Assembly: GCA_030038695.1 (NCBI GenBank)
Contig: JASHSN010000492.1
Span: 1-5,745, forward strand
Length of the DNA stretch: 5,745 nucleotides
Direction of reading: 5' to 3'
Source of the DNA: Nitrososphaeraceae archaeon
GTDB taxonomy: Archaea > Thermoproteota > Nitrososphaeria > Nitrososphaerales > Nitrososphaeraceae
The notes under the pieces: generated by a model
What the model saw: the letters and a program-made list of their open reading frames with translations, nothing else
Database searches by the model: none
Told to the model about the DNA's origin: nothing
Position numbers and translations under genes: made by a program
In this document: piece after piece, positions 1 to 5,649 of the stretch
Layout of the letters: each line of letters starts with the position of its first letter
Position numbering within the stretch: position 1 is the stretch's first letter

Positions 1-505
1 CAGCAATATCATGCAAGGGACGTGGAGCATCCGTTTCTCGACATGCAATATACACTGCTGCTGCGACTATTGTTATGTGGGTTCTCCCTCGTACTAATCC
101 CTCTCTACTAGCATCCCTTATGACATATTTTGCATTATCTATTATCGTCTCTGATAGCCCCAGACTATTCTTTAAAACATGAAAATCCTGATGGATCTGT
201 TGGGAATTTAGATCCATATTTTGCTGCCTCCTGAACCATATTGCACTGAAACAGTTCTATTTAAGCCAATGTCATGTTTGACGGACTTAACAGAGGCCAC
301 AGGTGTCATTTTTATAAATTCCTTAGTTCTCTGCAATTCTCGAATATAGAAGAATTCTACAGGTTTTTGAAATCTCAACTTTTTTGTCACTTCTTTCTCG
401 TTAACAATCGTCCAGGTAATACATGCATTACCAATATCCACACGGATGACCATATCCTTCAGACCTGTAACAACGATTTGTTTATTATTCACATATGTCA
501 CTCAT
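1..505 (-). pseudogene. tfb: Degraded transcription initiation factor B (TFB) paralogue, partial at window edge
   Basis: TFB recruits archaeal RNA polymerase to TATA/TBP complexes. Two blocks in different frames resemble it. The first (501-208, GTG start) resembles the zinc-ribbon/linker region: an IVVT segment, GNACITW, NEKEV, then TP.AS and KHDIGLN, matching the family's TPxS...HDxGLST linker. The second (217 to the edge) reads as cyclin repeat 1, with LGLSETIIDNAKYVI, LVRGR, then AAAVYIACRETDAPRPLHDIA across its end. Defects are visible: only one of the four zinc-ribbon cysteines remains (the second CxxC reads CITW), the blocks are out of frame, and about 25 residues expected between linker and cyclin repeat are missing. 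A second possible start (ATG, 505-503) gives MSDICE and then a stop. Such archaea carry many TFB paralogues, so loss of one is plausible. A core-only protein starting at ATG 217 cannot be excluded because the rest lies outside the window. Confidence 0.72.
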
Positions 506-606
506 TAGTGTATAATTTCGTCGTACAATAAGAAATTATTTAAAGCATTAGTCTTTGCTAAAGTGTTATATATCTAACAGTTAAGATAGCGAAAGTTTCT
601 TGCTGA

Positions 607-833
607 GATTATTGGCGGAAATATGTTGTTGCGGCGTCAAGCCTACCAGTAGCAGCTGTTTTTGAATTTGTACTAGGACTCATGATGGGGTCAAAGAAGG
701 GTTAGAACAGAATCTGCAAAAATAGATTGAACGATTGATAACTGCAGCAGGAATAGCGATATTGATAGGAATTTTTTGTTACCATGTCGCGTATGGACAC
801 AGTCCTGTAAATGTATATTCCTATCATAGTTAG
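607..833 (+). pseudogene. Remnant of a small two-helix membrane protein
   Basis: Two hydrophobic stretches appear in neighbouring frames. Frame one (607-705) reads YVVAASSLPVAAVFEF then VLGLMMGSKKG and stops at TAG 703. After a -1 change near the G run at 699-701, the next frame reads LEQNLQK, hits TAG at 723, then continues IERLITAAGIAILIGIF followed by CYHVAYGHSP, ending at TAG 831. Joined, this would be two transmembrane helices linked by a charged loop. No start codon with a ribosome site is evident. I do not recognise the family. The frame change plus an internal stop favour a decayed gene; sequencing error could explain only part of this. Confidence 0.35.
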
Positions 834-959
834 ATGAAAAATCTAGCCGAGGTGCAAGGGAGAGAGAAGTAATAGCAGAAATAGGTGTAGGAGTTTAATC
901 AAGTTTTAGAATGCACATGACAAAAGAAGATAGAATATAGATGGAAGTTGTTCTCTAAT

Positions 960-975
960 TATTCGCTAGCGAATA
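960..975. repeat. Perfect 16-bp palindrome
   Basis: TATTCGCTAGCGAATA equals its own reverse complement, centred on CTAG. It contains the stop codon of the weak minus-strand ORF (966-1145). It could be a protein-binding site or a small hairpin; no T-run follows on either side, so it is not a classical terminator. Function unknown. Confidence 0.5.
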
Positions 976-1145
976 TTATGTGAAACCATCATCAGCTGGA
1001 TTATACACATACCTGAATCGTAGTTCTCCGCACTTGTTCGTTTGTCGATTTCTAATACTTTACAAGACAATCGTGATAGCTGCTCATTATGATCTGCTAC
1101 TTGTACCCCAGACGTGATGACTTGATAGATTAGTATGTTGAGCAC
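966..1145 (-). CDS. Possible small protein, 59 residues, unrecognised
   Basis: A GTG-initiated frame of 59 codons ends at the TAG inside the 960-975 palindrome. The translation starts MLNILIYQVITSGVQVADHN and continues with QLSRLSCKVLEIDKR, a mixture of hydrophobic and charged residues that looks protein-like. The frame opens right after a TAG about 9 nt upstream of the GTG, and no ribosome-binding site is obvious. A second protein-like stretch (YVDNQRAQHTNLS) lies in another frame just upstream, so this may be the tail of a frameshifted older gene rather than a functional gene. No family recognised. Confidence 0.22.
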   Translation of the reverse strand: MLNILIYQVITSGVQVADHNEQLSRLSCKVLEIDKRTSAENYDSGMCIIQLMMVSHNIR

Positions 1146-1237
1146 GTTGATTATCTACGTAATTTGTCTATACAACGAGTGGAGATCGAAAGTGTCGCTA
1201 CATATAGATTTTTATGGAGGTGTAACAGCTACAACGT

Positions 1238-1390
1238 ATGAACGCATTTGATAGACATAGAAAAAAAGTTACTGCTTGGTGCGATGATTGTAATCTCGTA
1301 TTCGATGAAATAGGGACAGCTAACGAGCACCAATTTGAGAAAGATCATAAAATAAAAGTTACAGAATTTTGGGTTACTGATAGGCTATAA
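1238..1390 (+). CDS. Small single C2H2 zinc-finger protein (50 residues)
   Basis: The ATG opens a 50-codon frame, MNAFDRHRKKVTAWCDDCNL to ...VTDRL. Residues Cys15, Cys18, His31 and His37 give C-x2-C-x12-H-x5-H, the classical C2H2 zinc-finger spacing, with Phe22 in the usual hydrophobic core region. A basic patch (RHRKK, residues 6-10) precedes the finger. A single finger of this size could bind DNA, RNA or a protein partner; no target is visible. The ATG is the only possible start, because the frame has a TAA at 1223. A TATA-like ACATATAG (1200-1207) lies about 34 nt upstream, and a GGAGGTG (1216-1222) sits 15 nt before the ATG, longer than usual spacing. The seven-A run (1261-1267) stays in frame, so this gene shows no indel. 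Small C2H2 proteins are known in this archaeal group, but no specific function is assigned. Confidence 0.65.
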   Translation: MNAFDRHRKKVTAWCDDCNLVFDEIGTANEHQFEKDHKIKVTEFWVTDRL

Positions 1391-1395
1391 GAAAG

Positions 1396-1515
1396 ATGAA
1401 AACGAAATTAGATCAACTGACATTTCCTTATTCCGCTGAAGGGTACATTAAGTATATTTCTCCTCGTGATATTGATTGTTTCATGGCTAATTGGCAATAT
1501 TGCCAAATATCCTGA
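1396..1515 (+). CDS. Doubtful small ORF, 39 residues, behind the zinc-finger gene
   Basis: An ATG 5 nt after the zinc-finger stop opens 39 codons: MKTKLDQLTFPYSAEGYIKY, then ISPRDIDCFMANWQYCQIS. Tight spacing would fit a two-gene unit, and the composition is protein-like, but there is no recognised family and no clear ribosome site apart from GAAAG just ahead. Its 3' end contains the palindrome at 1491-1506, which limits the freedom of its last codons and raises doubt that it is a gene. Confidence 0.25.
   Translation: MKTKLDQLTFPYSAEGYIKYISPRDIDCFMANWQYCQIS
1491..1506. repeat. Perfect 16-bp palindrome between the zinc-finger unit and ureE
   Basis: TTGGCAATATTGCCAA is its own reverse complement. 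It lies 39 nt beyond the ureE stop on the minus strand and about 100 nt beyond the zinc-finger stop on the plus strand, in a convergent intergenic spot. It could fold as a 6-bp stem with an ATAT loop (3' end protection or a two-way stop signal) or be an operator. No T-run follows in either direction. Confidence 0.5.
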
Positions 1516-1544
1516 CTATTGCACCTGAATTATTTCATTCGTCA

Positions 1545-2060
1545 TTAATGCTCATGTATTTCCATCCCTTCTTCCGGTTCAAATACCATTATTCTCTTCT
1601 TAATATCGAGATGTTCATTAATTCGTTCAAATAGCTTCTTGAACATCTCTACTTCAATATCTGCTTGGATTGGAAAGTATATTTTGTGTCTTTCTATCTT
1701 TATAGGTCGATGCAAATTTCCTATCGTGTGGCCGATTCTTAACAGTACTTCTACAACATCATCCTCATGTATATTACCTTTGATCTCTATCATTAACACA
1801 TTCTCTAGTTCGATTTCGACGATAACCATCTTGTTGTCTGTTAGAATTATAACATCGTCATGTTTAAGCCGGATGCCTGGTGGAAGAATCAGCGCGATAT
1901 CTGTTCCGCGGTCAGAGCTTTTCCGCATTCTAGCTCTTTGAGATTCTAATCTGTTGATTCTGATTCTCTCACAACAATTTTTGCTACACATCTCATCATA
2001 TTTTTCCTTGAGTTGCTTTTCCTTCTTAATATTTCCTATTACTGAATCAACCGTGATCAA
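1545..2060 (-). CDS. ureE: Urease accessory protein UreE, nickel chaperone
   Basis: UreE delivers Ni(II) to the UreF/UreG/UreD-bound urease apoenzyme in the cytoplasm. The 171 residues follow the family plan: N-terminal MITVDSVIGNI, peptide-binding-like domain with RIRINRLESQRARMR and ALILPPGIRLKHDDVI (about 30-75), then the metal-binding domain with RIGHTIGNLHRPIKIE (108-123). His117 in GNLHRP matches the conserved metal-binding His of GNRH in bacterial UreE; His111 is nearby. The His-rich tail of some bacterial forms is reduced to EIHEH. Unusual: a Cys cluster at 25, 29 and 30. Start: TTG, whose first bases overlap the TGA of the upstream gene (TTGA); a TGA lies three codons upstream in frame and the next ATG would remove the conserved N-terminus, so TTG is favoured. 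An AAGGAGG lies 13 nt upstream. It is transcribed away from ureABC. Confidence 0.9.
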   Translation of the reverse strand: MITVDSVIGNIKKEKQLKEKYDEMCSKNCCERIRINRLESQRARMRKSSDRGTDIALILPPGIRLKHDDVIILTDNKMVIVEIELENVLMIEIKGNIHEDDVVEVLLRIGHTIGNLHRPIKIERHKIYFPIQADIEVEMFKKLFERINEHLDIKKRIMVFEPEEGMEIHEH

Positions 2061-2350
2061 TTCTGATCAGATTCCTCCTTTTTCATCTTTCCGACTCTAC
2101 GATTCTTTACCGCTTCGATCATATCAAACAATCTTTGTGTATAGTCAACTCTGCCATAATGTCCTAGAGTTGATTTATCAACTCTCGCAAAAACAAGTCC
2201 CCGATCATTAAATTTTACTTTAGCATTAATCTCGAACTTTTCGGCTATAATGCATGTGCTAACCTTATGATCTGGATAATCAAGGTTCAGATGTGATGTA
2301 GGATCGACCAGACCGGACATCGATTCTATTCTGCCTGCCGAAATGATCAC
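2057..2350 (-). CDS. Conserved-looking hypothetical protein upstream of and coupled to ureE (97 residues)
   Basis: I do not recognise this protein. From GTG it begins MIISAGRIESMSGLVDPTSH, has a middle part with VSTCIIAEKFEINAKVKF, then STLGHYGRVDYTQRLFDMIE and a lysine/glutamate-rich tail. It is mixed alpha/beta in composition, soluble, without membrane segments or signal peptide, and has a single Cys. Its stop overlaps the ureE start by 4 nt, so the two are co-transcribed and probably translationally coupled; a urease-maturation or nickel-linked role is inference only. The same frame stays open about 135 nt upstream of the GTG with protein-like sequence (SVKLYFVVTDPTKIRHV), but no start codon occurs there. 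The gene may therefore be the 3' part of a longer broken gene. An in-frame ATG at codon 11 is an alternative start. Confidence 0.55.
   Translation of the reverse strand: MIISAGRIESMSGLVDPTSHLNLDYPDHKVSTCIIAEKFEINAKVKFNDRGLVFARVDKSTLGHYGRVDYTQRLFDMIEAVKNRRVGKMKKEESDQN
2074..2080 (-). promoter_or_regulatory. Ribosome-binding site for ureE
   Basis: On the minus strand AAGGAGG lies within the last codons of the upstream gene, 13 nt before the TTG start of ureE. Together with the TTGA stop/start overlap it supports the TTG as the true start and suggests translational coupling. Confidence 0.55.
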
Positions 2351-2379
2351 ATGTCTTATCTTTGTGGGATCAGTTACTA

Positions 2380-2444
2380 CGAAGTATAACTTAACGGAAT
2401 TATGAGTATAAGTCTGTTGCGAAGTATAACTTAACGGAATTATG
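2380..2444. repeat. Two perfect 25-bp direct repeats, period 40 bp
   Basis: Copies at 2380-2404 and 2420-2444 are identical and begin CGAAGTATAACTTAACGG, separated by 15 bp of unrelated sequence. They lie just upstream of the ureE-unit start (2350, minus strand). On the minus strand each copy carries a TTATAC element. The 40-bp period is not a multiple of three, so one copy shifts any reading frame that passes through. They may be a promoter/operator duplication or a local tandem duplication that broke a gene. Confidence 0.85.
2384..2389 (-). promoter_or_regulatory. Candidate TATA element for the ureE unit
   Basis: Minus-strand TTATAC in the copy of the direct repeat nearer the gene. An archaeal start site about 26 nt downstream would fall near 2361, giving a leader of roughly 11 nt before the GTG at 2350, which has no ribosome site. 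The other repeat copy holds the same element at 2424-2429. Weak match to consensus. Confidence 0.3.
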
Positions 2445-2585
2445 TTAAATGGTATAGTTCTGCGATGTAGATGTTGTTCTGTTCATAAGCATCCATGTCT
2501 TCCGTATTCCATCTCGAACTTAAAATAAAAACTTGCAGACAATTAGAGGATAACCTACCAGTGGAAAGACACGGTCAGGGCAATA
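2440..2585 (-). pseudogene. Possible broken 5' portion of the gene upstream of ureE
   Basis: Two protein-like fragments precede the 97-residue gene on the same strand. Fragment one (2585-2520) reads YCPDRVFPLVGYPLIVC and stops at TAA. Fragment two, in the next frame (about 2535-2440), reads SSRWNTEDMDAYEQNN then IYIAELYHLT and stops at TAA in the first direct-repeat copy reached. The change between them falls at the short T runs near 2521-2533. After the repeats the frame of the 97-residue protein is open. Read end to end this could be one longer gene broken by a one-base change and the 40-bp duplication. None of the fragments matches a family I know. Confidence 0.3.
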
Positions 2586-2589
2586 TAAA
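2584..2589 (+). promoter_or_regulatory. TATA-like box ahead of a mini-ORF
   Basis: TATAAA centred about 26 nt before the ATG at 2613, the distance expected for leaderless archaeal transcripts. The same AT-rich block reads TTTATATT on the minus strand and could drive leftward transcription as well. Confidence 0.35.
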
Positions 2590-2612
2590 CATTTTTAAGG
2601 TATTTAACGGAT

Positions 2613-2714
2613 ATGACCAAAGATATCTATCATTCTAGCGTATACATAGATGCAGCTATGGATGATTTATCAAAAATTTGGACAGGTGTCAGACAGATGT
2701 CAGAAACGTCTTGA
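2613..2714 (+). CDS. Possible leaderless mini-protein, 33 residues
   Basis: ATG opens 33 codons: MTKDIYHSSVYIDAAMDDLS then KIWTGVRQMSETS. It is hydrophilic and probably helical, with no recognised family. The only support beyond composition is the TATAAA box 26 nt upstream, which suits a leaderless transcript. Another protein-like stretch follows in a shifted frame (WTSLMKQVIIVIKN), so it may be the start of a frameshifted gene. Could be chance. Confidence 0.3.
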   Translation: MTKDIYHSSVYIDAAMDDLSKIWTGVRQMSETS

Positions 2715-3104
2715 ACCAATGTTGGACATCTCTTATGAAACAAGTAATAATTGTAATCAAAAATGTAAACATATCGATAGAACTGTAAACAACCGCTACT
2801 GAATTTTAAGAATAATCTTTAGAAAACCAAGAAACGTAATATAAGTATTAGAATAATGAAATGGTGTTCCGACGTTGCCAATATTCATCTTTTTTAATTT
2901 CTTTGTTAGACGATTTAAGGAAAGATACATCAATCAAAACATTCCACATTCATACATATCAAATCATCTCTTAGCTTTTAATCGAATTTAGCGATTACGG
3001 CACGAGATCTCCTGTTTCCTTCATAGCACCTCCTGTACTTAATGTTGTTTATCAAGTCTTACTCTAGCTGTCCTGCCATTGGAGTCTAATTCGAATTTCA
3101 CATC
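2715..3104. other. Mostly non-coding stretch upstream of ureABC
   Basis: No long frame on either strand. A 33-codon minus-strand frame (2949-2848, beginning MWNVLIDVSFLKSSNKEIKK) and a 9-codon minus-strand frame behind an AGGAGGTG (3034-3027; ATG at 3024, MKETGDLVP) are visible but unsupported. No RNA gene or repeat array was recognised. Confidence 0.45.
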
Positions 3105-3125
3105 TTTAAATAATTCAGCTTTCAT
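3039..3125 (-). CDS. Doubtful 28-residue ORF divergent from ureA
   Basis: ATG at 3125-3123 opens MKAELFKDVKFELDSNGRTA then RVRLDKQH. It looks like a short beta-rich peptide and is followed 5 nt later on the same strand by AGGAGGTG and a 9-codon frame. The pair could be the front of a decayed gene. It overlaps the putative ureA TATA box, which argues against it being an active gene. Not recognised. Confidence 0.22.
   Translation of the reverse strand: MKAELFKDVKFELDSNGRTARVRLDKQH
3105..3113 (+). promoter_or_regulatory. Candidate TATA box of the ureABC operon
   Basis: TTTAAATAA is close to the archaeal TATA consensus. A start site about 26 nt downstream would be near 3135, giving a leader of about 16 nt before the ureA ATG at 3151. 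AAGGT at 3134-3138 near the predicted start is a weak ribosome-site candidate. Confidence 0.45.
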
Positions 3126-3150
3126 TCTATCTTAAGGTAAAAAGAAATTG

Positions 3151-3449
3151 ATGTTAGCACCAAGAGAAATCGAAAAGATGTTGATCTGGACAGCTGCTAA
3201 GATAGCAGAAGATCGAAAAAAAAGGGAATACTGCTGAATTATCCTGAATCGGTTGCTTACATAGCTAATCATGTTGTTGAAGGAGCTCGAGAAGGGAAAA
3301 CTGTAGCCGGACTAATGAAATCAGCAAGGGAAATATTGAAAAACACTGACGTAATGTCTGGCATATCAGATTTGATACATACAGTACAAGTAGAGGTCAC
3401 GTTTCCGGATGGCACTAAACTTGTAACAGTCCATGATCCGGTTCAATAG
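3151..3449 (+). CDS. ureA: Urease gamma subunit UreA, interrupted by a -1 frameshift
   Basis: UreA is the small structural subunit of the nickel urease. The zero frame reads [20 protein letters not shown] then DRKK and stops at TGA 3235 after 28 residues. Stepping back one base in the eight-A run (3216-3223) restores a complete 99-residue Ure[46 protein letters not shown], and the family ending [16 protein letters not shown], stopping at TAG 3447. The restored length equals the bacterial norm of about 100, and family motifs are intact on both sides, so the change is recent, an assembly error, or bypassed by slippage. A_AAA_AAA followed by G resembles a -1 slippery heptamer. Start ATG is favoured (TTG immediately before it is possible; TAA at 3133 closes the frame). 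The ATG at 3453 of the possible ureB extension follows the stop after 3 nt. Confidence 0.88.
3216..3223 (+). other. Eight-A run at the ureA frameshift
   Basis: Codons CGA AAA AAA AGG in the zero frame; a -1 slip on A_AAA_AAA gives CGA AAA AAA AAG GGA, joining DRKK to KGILLN. This is either the place of a missing A in the assembly or a slippage site. I saw no obvious strong GC-rich hairpin directly downstream. Confidence 0.7.
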
Positions 3450-3452
3450 GCG

Positions 3453-3548
3453 ATGAGTCGAACGGTGAAAAGGGCGAAGTCGAAAAAAGCTAGAACTAAA
3501 CCAACTCGAAAAAAAAACGAAACGCTAGAGAGCCGAATAGCAAATTGA
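3453..3548 (+). other. Possible lysine/arginine-rich N-terminal extension of UreB, out of frame
   Basis: ATG, 3 nt after the ureA stop, opens 31 codons: MSRTVKRAKSKKARTKPTRK and onward, ending at TGA 3546. A -1 shift in the nine-A run (3509-3517) would continue KKKRNAREPNSKLIPGEY straight into UreB. The extension is strongly basic and low in complexity. It is supported by position and by the matching -1 event in ureA. Against it, the bacterial UreB start aligns with the TTG at 3545. Its reality is undecided. Confidence 0.4.
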
Positions 3549-3913
3549 TACCTGGTGAATACATTCTTTCTTCGACCCCCGTTGTTTGTAACAAGAATAG
3601 AAACATTACAAAAATTACCGTCAAGAATACTGGTGACAGACCGTGTCAGATAGGGTCTCATACACACTTCTTTGAAGTAAATAAAGCACTGGACTTTCCT
3701 AGGCAGAAAGCATATGGTTATAGATTGAATATACCGGCTGGAACTTCGGTAAGGTTTGAACCAGGAGATTCTAAGGAAGTAGAGCTCTGTGAATTAGGTG
3801 GCCATCGCATCGTTTATGGATTTAACGCTCTAACAATGGGAGGTTTGACATCATCCGTGGTGAGGACTGTGGCATTGGAAAAGGCCAAGAGACATGGGTA
3901 TAAGGGAGCATAA
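3545..3913 (+). CDS. ureB: Urease beta subunit UreB
   Basis: UreB packs against UreC in the urease trimer and helps hold the active-site flap region. The 122 residues show the family pattern: IPGEYILSSTPVVC at the start, TGDRPCQIGSHTHFFEVNKA (about 29-48), YGYRLNIPAGTSVRFEPGD and HRIVYGFNALTMGGL. The C-terminus (SSVVRTVALEKAKRHGYKGA) is longer than in minimal bacterial forms. With the sequence as given, TTG at 3545 is the only usable start: the frame is open only back to a TAA at 3497 with no ATG or GTG between. MIPGE matches the bacterial N-terminus, so TTG is workable. If one A is missing at 3509-3517, the true start is ATG 3453 and the protein has about 32 more, mostly basic, residues. ureC follows after 8 nt. 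Confidence 0.92.
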   Translation: MIPGEYILSSTPVVCNKNRNITKITVKNTGDRPCQIGSHTHFFEVNKALDFPRQKAYGYRLNIPAGTSVRFEPGDSKEVELCELGGHRIVYGFNALTMGGLTSSVVRTVALEKAKRHGYKGA

Positions 3914-3921
3914 TTTAAGAT

Positions 3922-5649
3922 ATGGTCCTTAAATTAACTCGAAAGCAATATGCTGATCTATATGGTCCAACCACCGGAGACAGAGTTAGGGTTGGAGACA
4001 CGGACCTTGTCATGGAAGTAGAGAAGGACCTCATAACACCAGGGGATGAATGCGTCTTTGGCGGAGGCAAGACATTACGAGACGGCTTAGGACAGACACC
4101 AGGCATCACAAATGCAAATGGAGCTTTAGATTATTTAATTACAAACGCCATTGTTCTCGATCCAGTGCTTGGAATTGTGAAGGCGGATATTGGAATAAAG
4201 GAGGGCAAGATTGCTGGAATTGGCAAAGCAGGTAACCCTTATACGATGGATAAGGTAAATCGCAATATGGTATTTTCGGCATGTACGGAAACTACTGCAG
4301 GTGAACACACCATTTGTACACCAGGTCACTTTGATACCCATATACACATGATCTCACCACAACAGTATGTTCATGCCCTAAGCAGCGGCATATGCAATAT
4401 GATAGGAGGTGGTACTGGTCCTGCAGATGGAAGTAAGGCCACTTCGTGTACACCTGGTGCATTTAACTTGAGTAGAATGATGGAAAGTGTAGAGGATATA
4501 CCTATGAACTATGGATTCTTGGGAAAGGGTAATGACTCTCATCCATCTTTAGCACCGCTTATCGAACAAATAGAAGCAGGTGCTTGTGGTCTGAAAGATC
4601 ATGAGGACTGGGGAGCAACTGCCGCAGTTTTAGATGCGTCATTGAAGGCTGCTGATGCTACTGATACTCAAGTGGCTATTCATACCGATTCAATTAATGA
4701 ATGTGCATATGTTGAAGATACGATAGATGCAATAGATGGTAGAACAGTCCATACTTATCATAGTGAAGGTGCAGGAGGCGGTCATGCACCGGATATCATG
4801 AAAATTGCCGGTGAACAATTTGCGTTACCTTCCTCCACAAACCCCACTAGACCATATACGACTAACACCATCGACGAACATGTAGACATGTTAATGTTCT
4901 GTCACCACTTGAATCCGGCTGTTGCAGAGGACGTAGCGTTTGCAGAGTCCAGGATAAGAGCAGAAACCATTGCGGCTGAGGATGTTTTACATGATGAAGG
5001 AGTTCTTAGCATGTATTCATCTGATAGCCAAGCAATGGGAAGAATTGGTGAAGTCGTAATACGTGCTTGGCAGACGGCAGACAAAATGAAGAAGATGAAG
5101 GGCAGACTCAAAGAGGAGACAGGAGATAATGATAATTTCAGAGCAAGAAGGTACATCGCAAAAACAACGATAAATCCTGCCATAACACATGGCGTAGTGG
5201 ACTATCTTGGTTCATTAGAAGTTGGCAAATATGCAGACATTGTAATGTATCCAACCGCGTTCTTCCCCGCAAAGCCGAAGATGGTGTTCAAGGGGGGATT
5301 CATATCATGGTCAATTATGGAAGATCCCAATGCATCCCTTCCAACACCAGAACCAGTATTCTACAGACCGATGTTTGGTGCACTAGGAAAGGCAGTAAAG
5401 AAGACTTGTTTTACATTTACATCTAAGGCAGCAATAAAGCTAAACGTACCTCAAAGACTGGGACTTGAGAAAGCGATTTTGCCAGTAAAGAATTGCAGAA
5501 ACATTGGCAAGAAGGATATGATGTGGAATGACAATACCCCAGAAATAAAGATAGATCCGGAGACATACGAGGTAACGTTGGATGGAAAAATCGCAACTGT
5601 CGATGCAGCAAAAGAACTCTCTTTAGCACAAAGGTACTTTATGGCTTAG
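3922..5649 (+). CDS. ureC: Urease alpha subunit UreC, catalytic
   Basis: UreC holds the dinuclear nickel centre that hydrolyses urea to ammonia and carbamate in the cytoplasm. Its 575 residues compare with about 567-570 in bacteria. All active-site residues are present: His140 and His142 in HTHIHM, Lys225 (carbamylated) and His227 in [11 protein letters not shown], His254 in AIHTDSINE, His280 before [12 protein letters not shown], flap Cys327-His328 in MFCHHLNP, Arg344 in AESRIR, and Asp368 in SSDSQAMGR. The substrate-pocket segment [18 protein letters not shown] (162-179) is intact. The end, LAQRYFMA, agrees with the family's usual AQRYF finish, so the gene is full length. ATG start; AAGGGA at 3902-3907 inside the ureB end may serve as ribosome site, about 14 nt away. 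No frame disturbance was found. An insertion sequence begins at or just after the stop codon, and the minus-strand transposase ends 3 nt beyond it. Confidence 0.98.
   Translation: MVLKLTRKQYADLYGPTTGDRVRVGDTDLVMEVEKDLITPGDECVFGGGKTLRDGLGQTPGITNANGALDYLITNAIVLDPVLGIVKADIGIKEGKIAGIGKAGNPYTMDKVNRNMVFSACTETTAGEHTICTPGHFDTHIHMISPQQYVHALSSGICNMIGGGTGPADGSKATSCTPGAFNLSRMMESVEDIPMNYGFLGKGNDSHPSLAPLIEQIEAGACGLKDHEDWGATAAVLDASLKAADATDTQVAIHTDSINECAYVEDTIDAIDGRTVHTYHSEGAGGGHAPDIMKIAGEQFALPSSTNPTRPYTTNTIDEHVDMLMFCHHLNPAVAEDVAFAESRIRAETIAAEDVLHDEGVLSMYSSDSQAMGRIGEVVIRAWQTADKMKKMKGRLKEETGDNDNFRARRYIAKTTINPAITHGVVDYLGSLEVGKYADIVMYPTAFFPAKPKMVFKGGFISWSIMEDPNASLPTPEPVFYRPMFGALGKAVKKTCFTFTSKAAIKLNVPQRLGLEKAILPVKNCRNIGKKDMMWNDNTPEIKIDPETYEVTLDGKIATVDAAKELSLAQRYFMA

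Larger units (their letters stand above)
506..1237. other. Gene-poor stretch between the TFB fragment and the zinc-finger gene
   Basis: No long open frame exists on either strand. What can be seen are short protein-like fragments broken by stops and frame changes: the membrane-protein remnant at 607-833, a further protein-like fragment in plus-strand frame from 832 to about 897 (SRGAREREVIAEIGVGV), the weak minus-strand ORF at 1145-966, and a perfect palindrome at 960-975. No tRNA, rRNA or CRISPR-like structure was seen. The picture is of decayed genes rather than a long regulatory region. Confidence 0.5.

Noticed and set aside
2054..2069. Two TGATCA hexamers 4 nt apart at the ureE start
   Set aside because: Short and within overlapping coding sequence; likely chance.
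2848..2949. Minus-strand 33-codon frame beginning MWNVLIDVSF
   Set aside because: Protein-like in parts, but there is no ribosome site, promoter, neighbour or family support.
3545..3913. Treating ureB as starting only at ATG 3453 without comment
   Set aside because: As given, the ATG frame stops at 3546; only the TTG start yields UreB directly. The extension is reported separately.
4902..5183. Long open frame on the minus strand opposite ureC
   Set aside because: Antisense of a well-supported coding region; no independent features.
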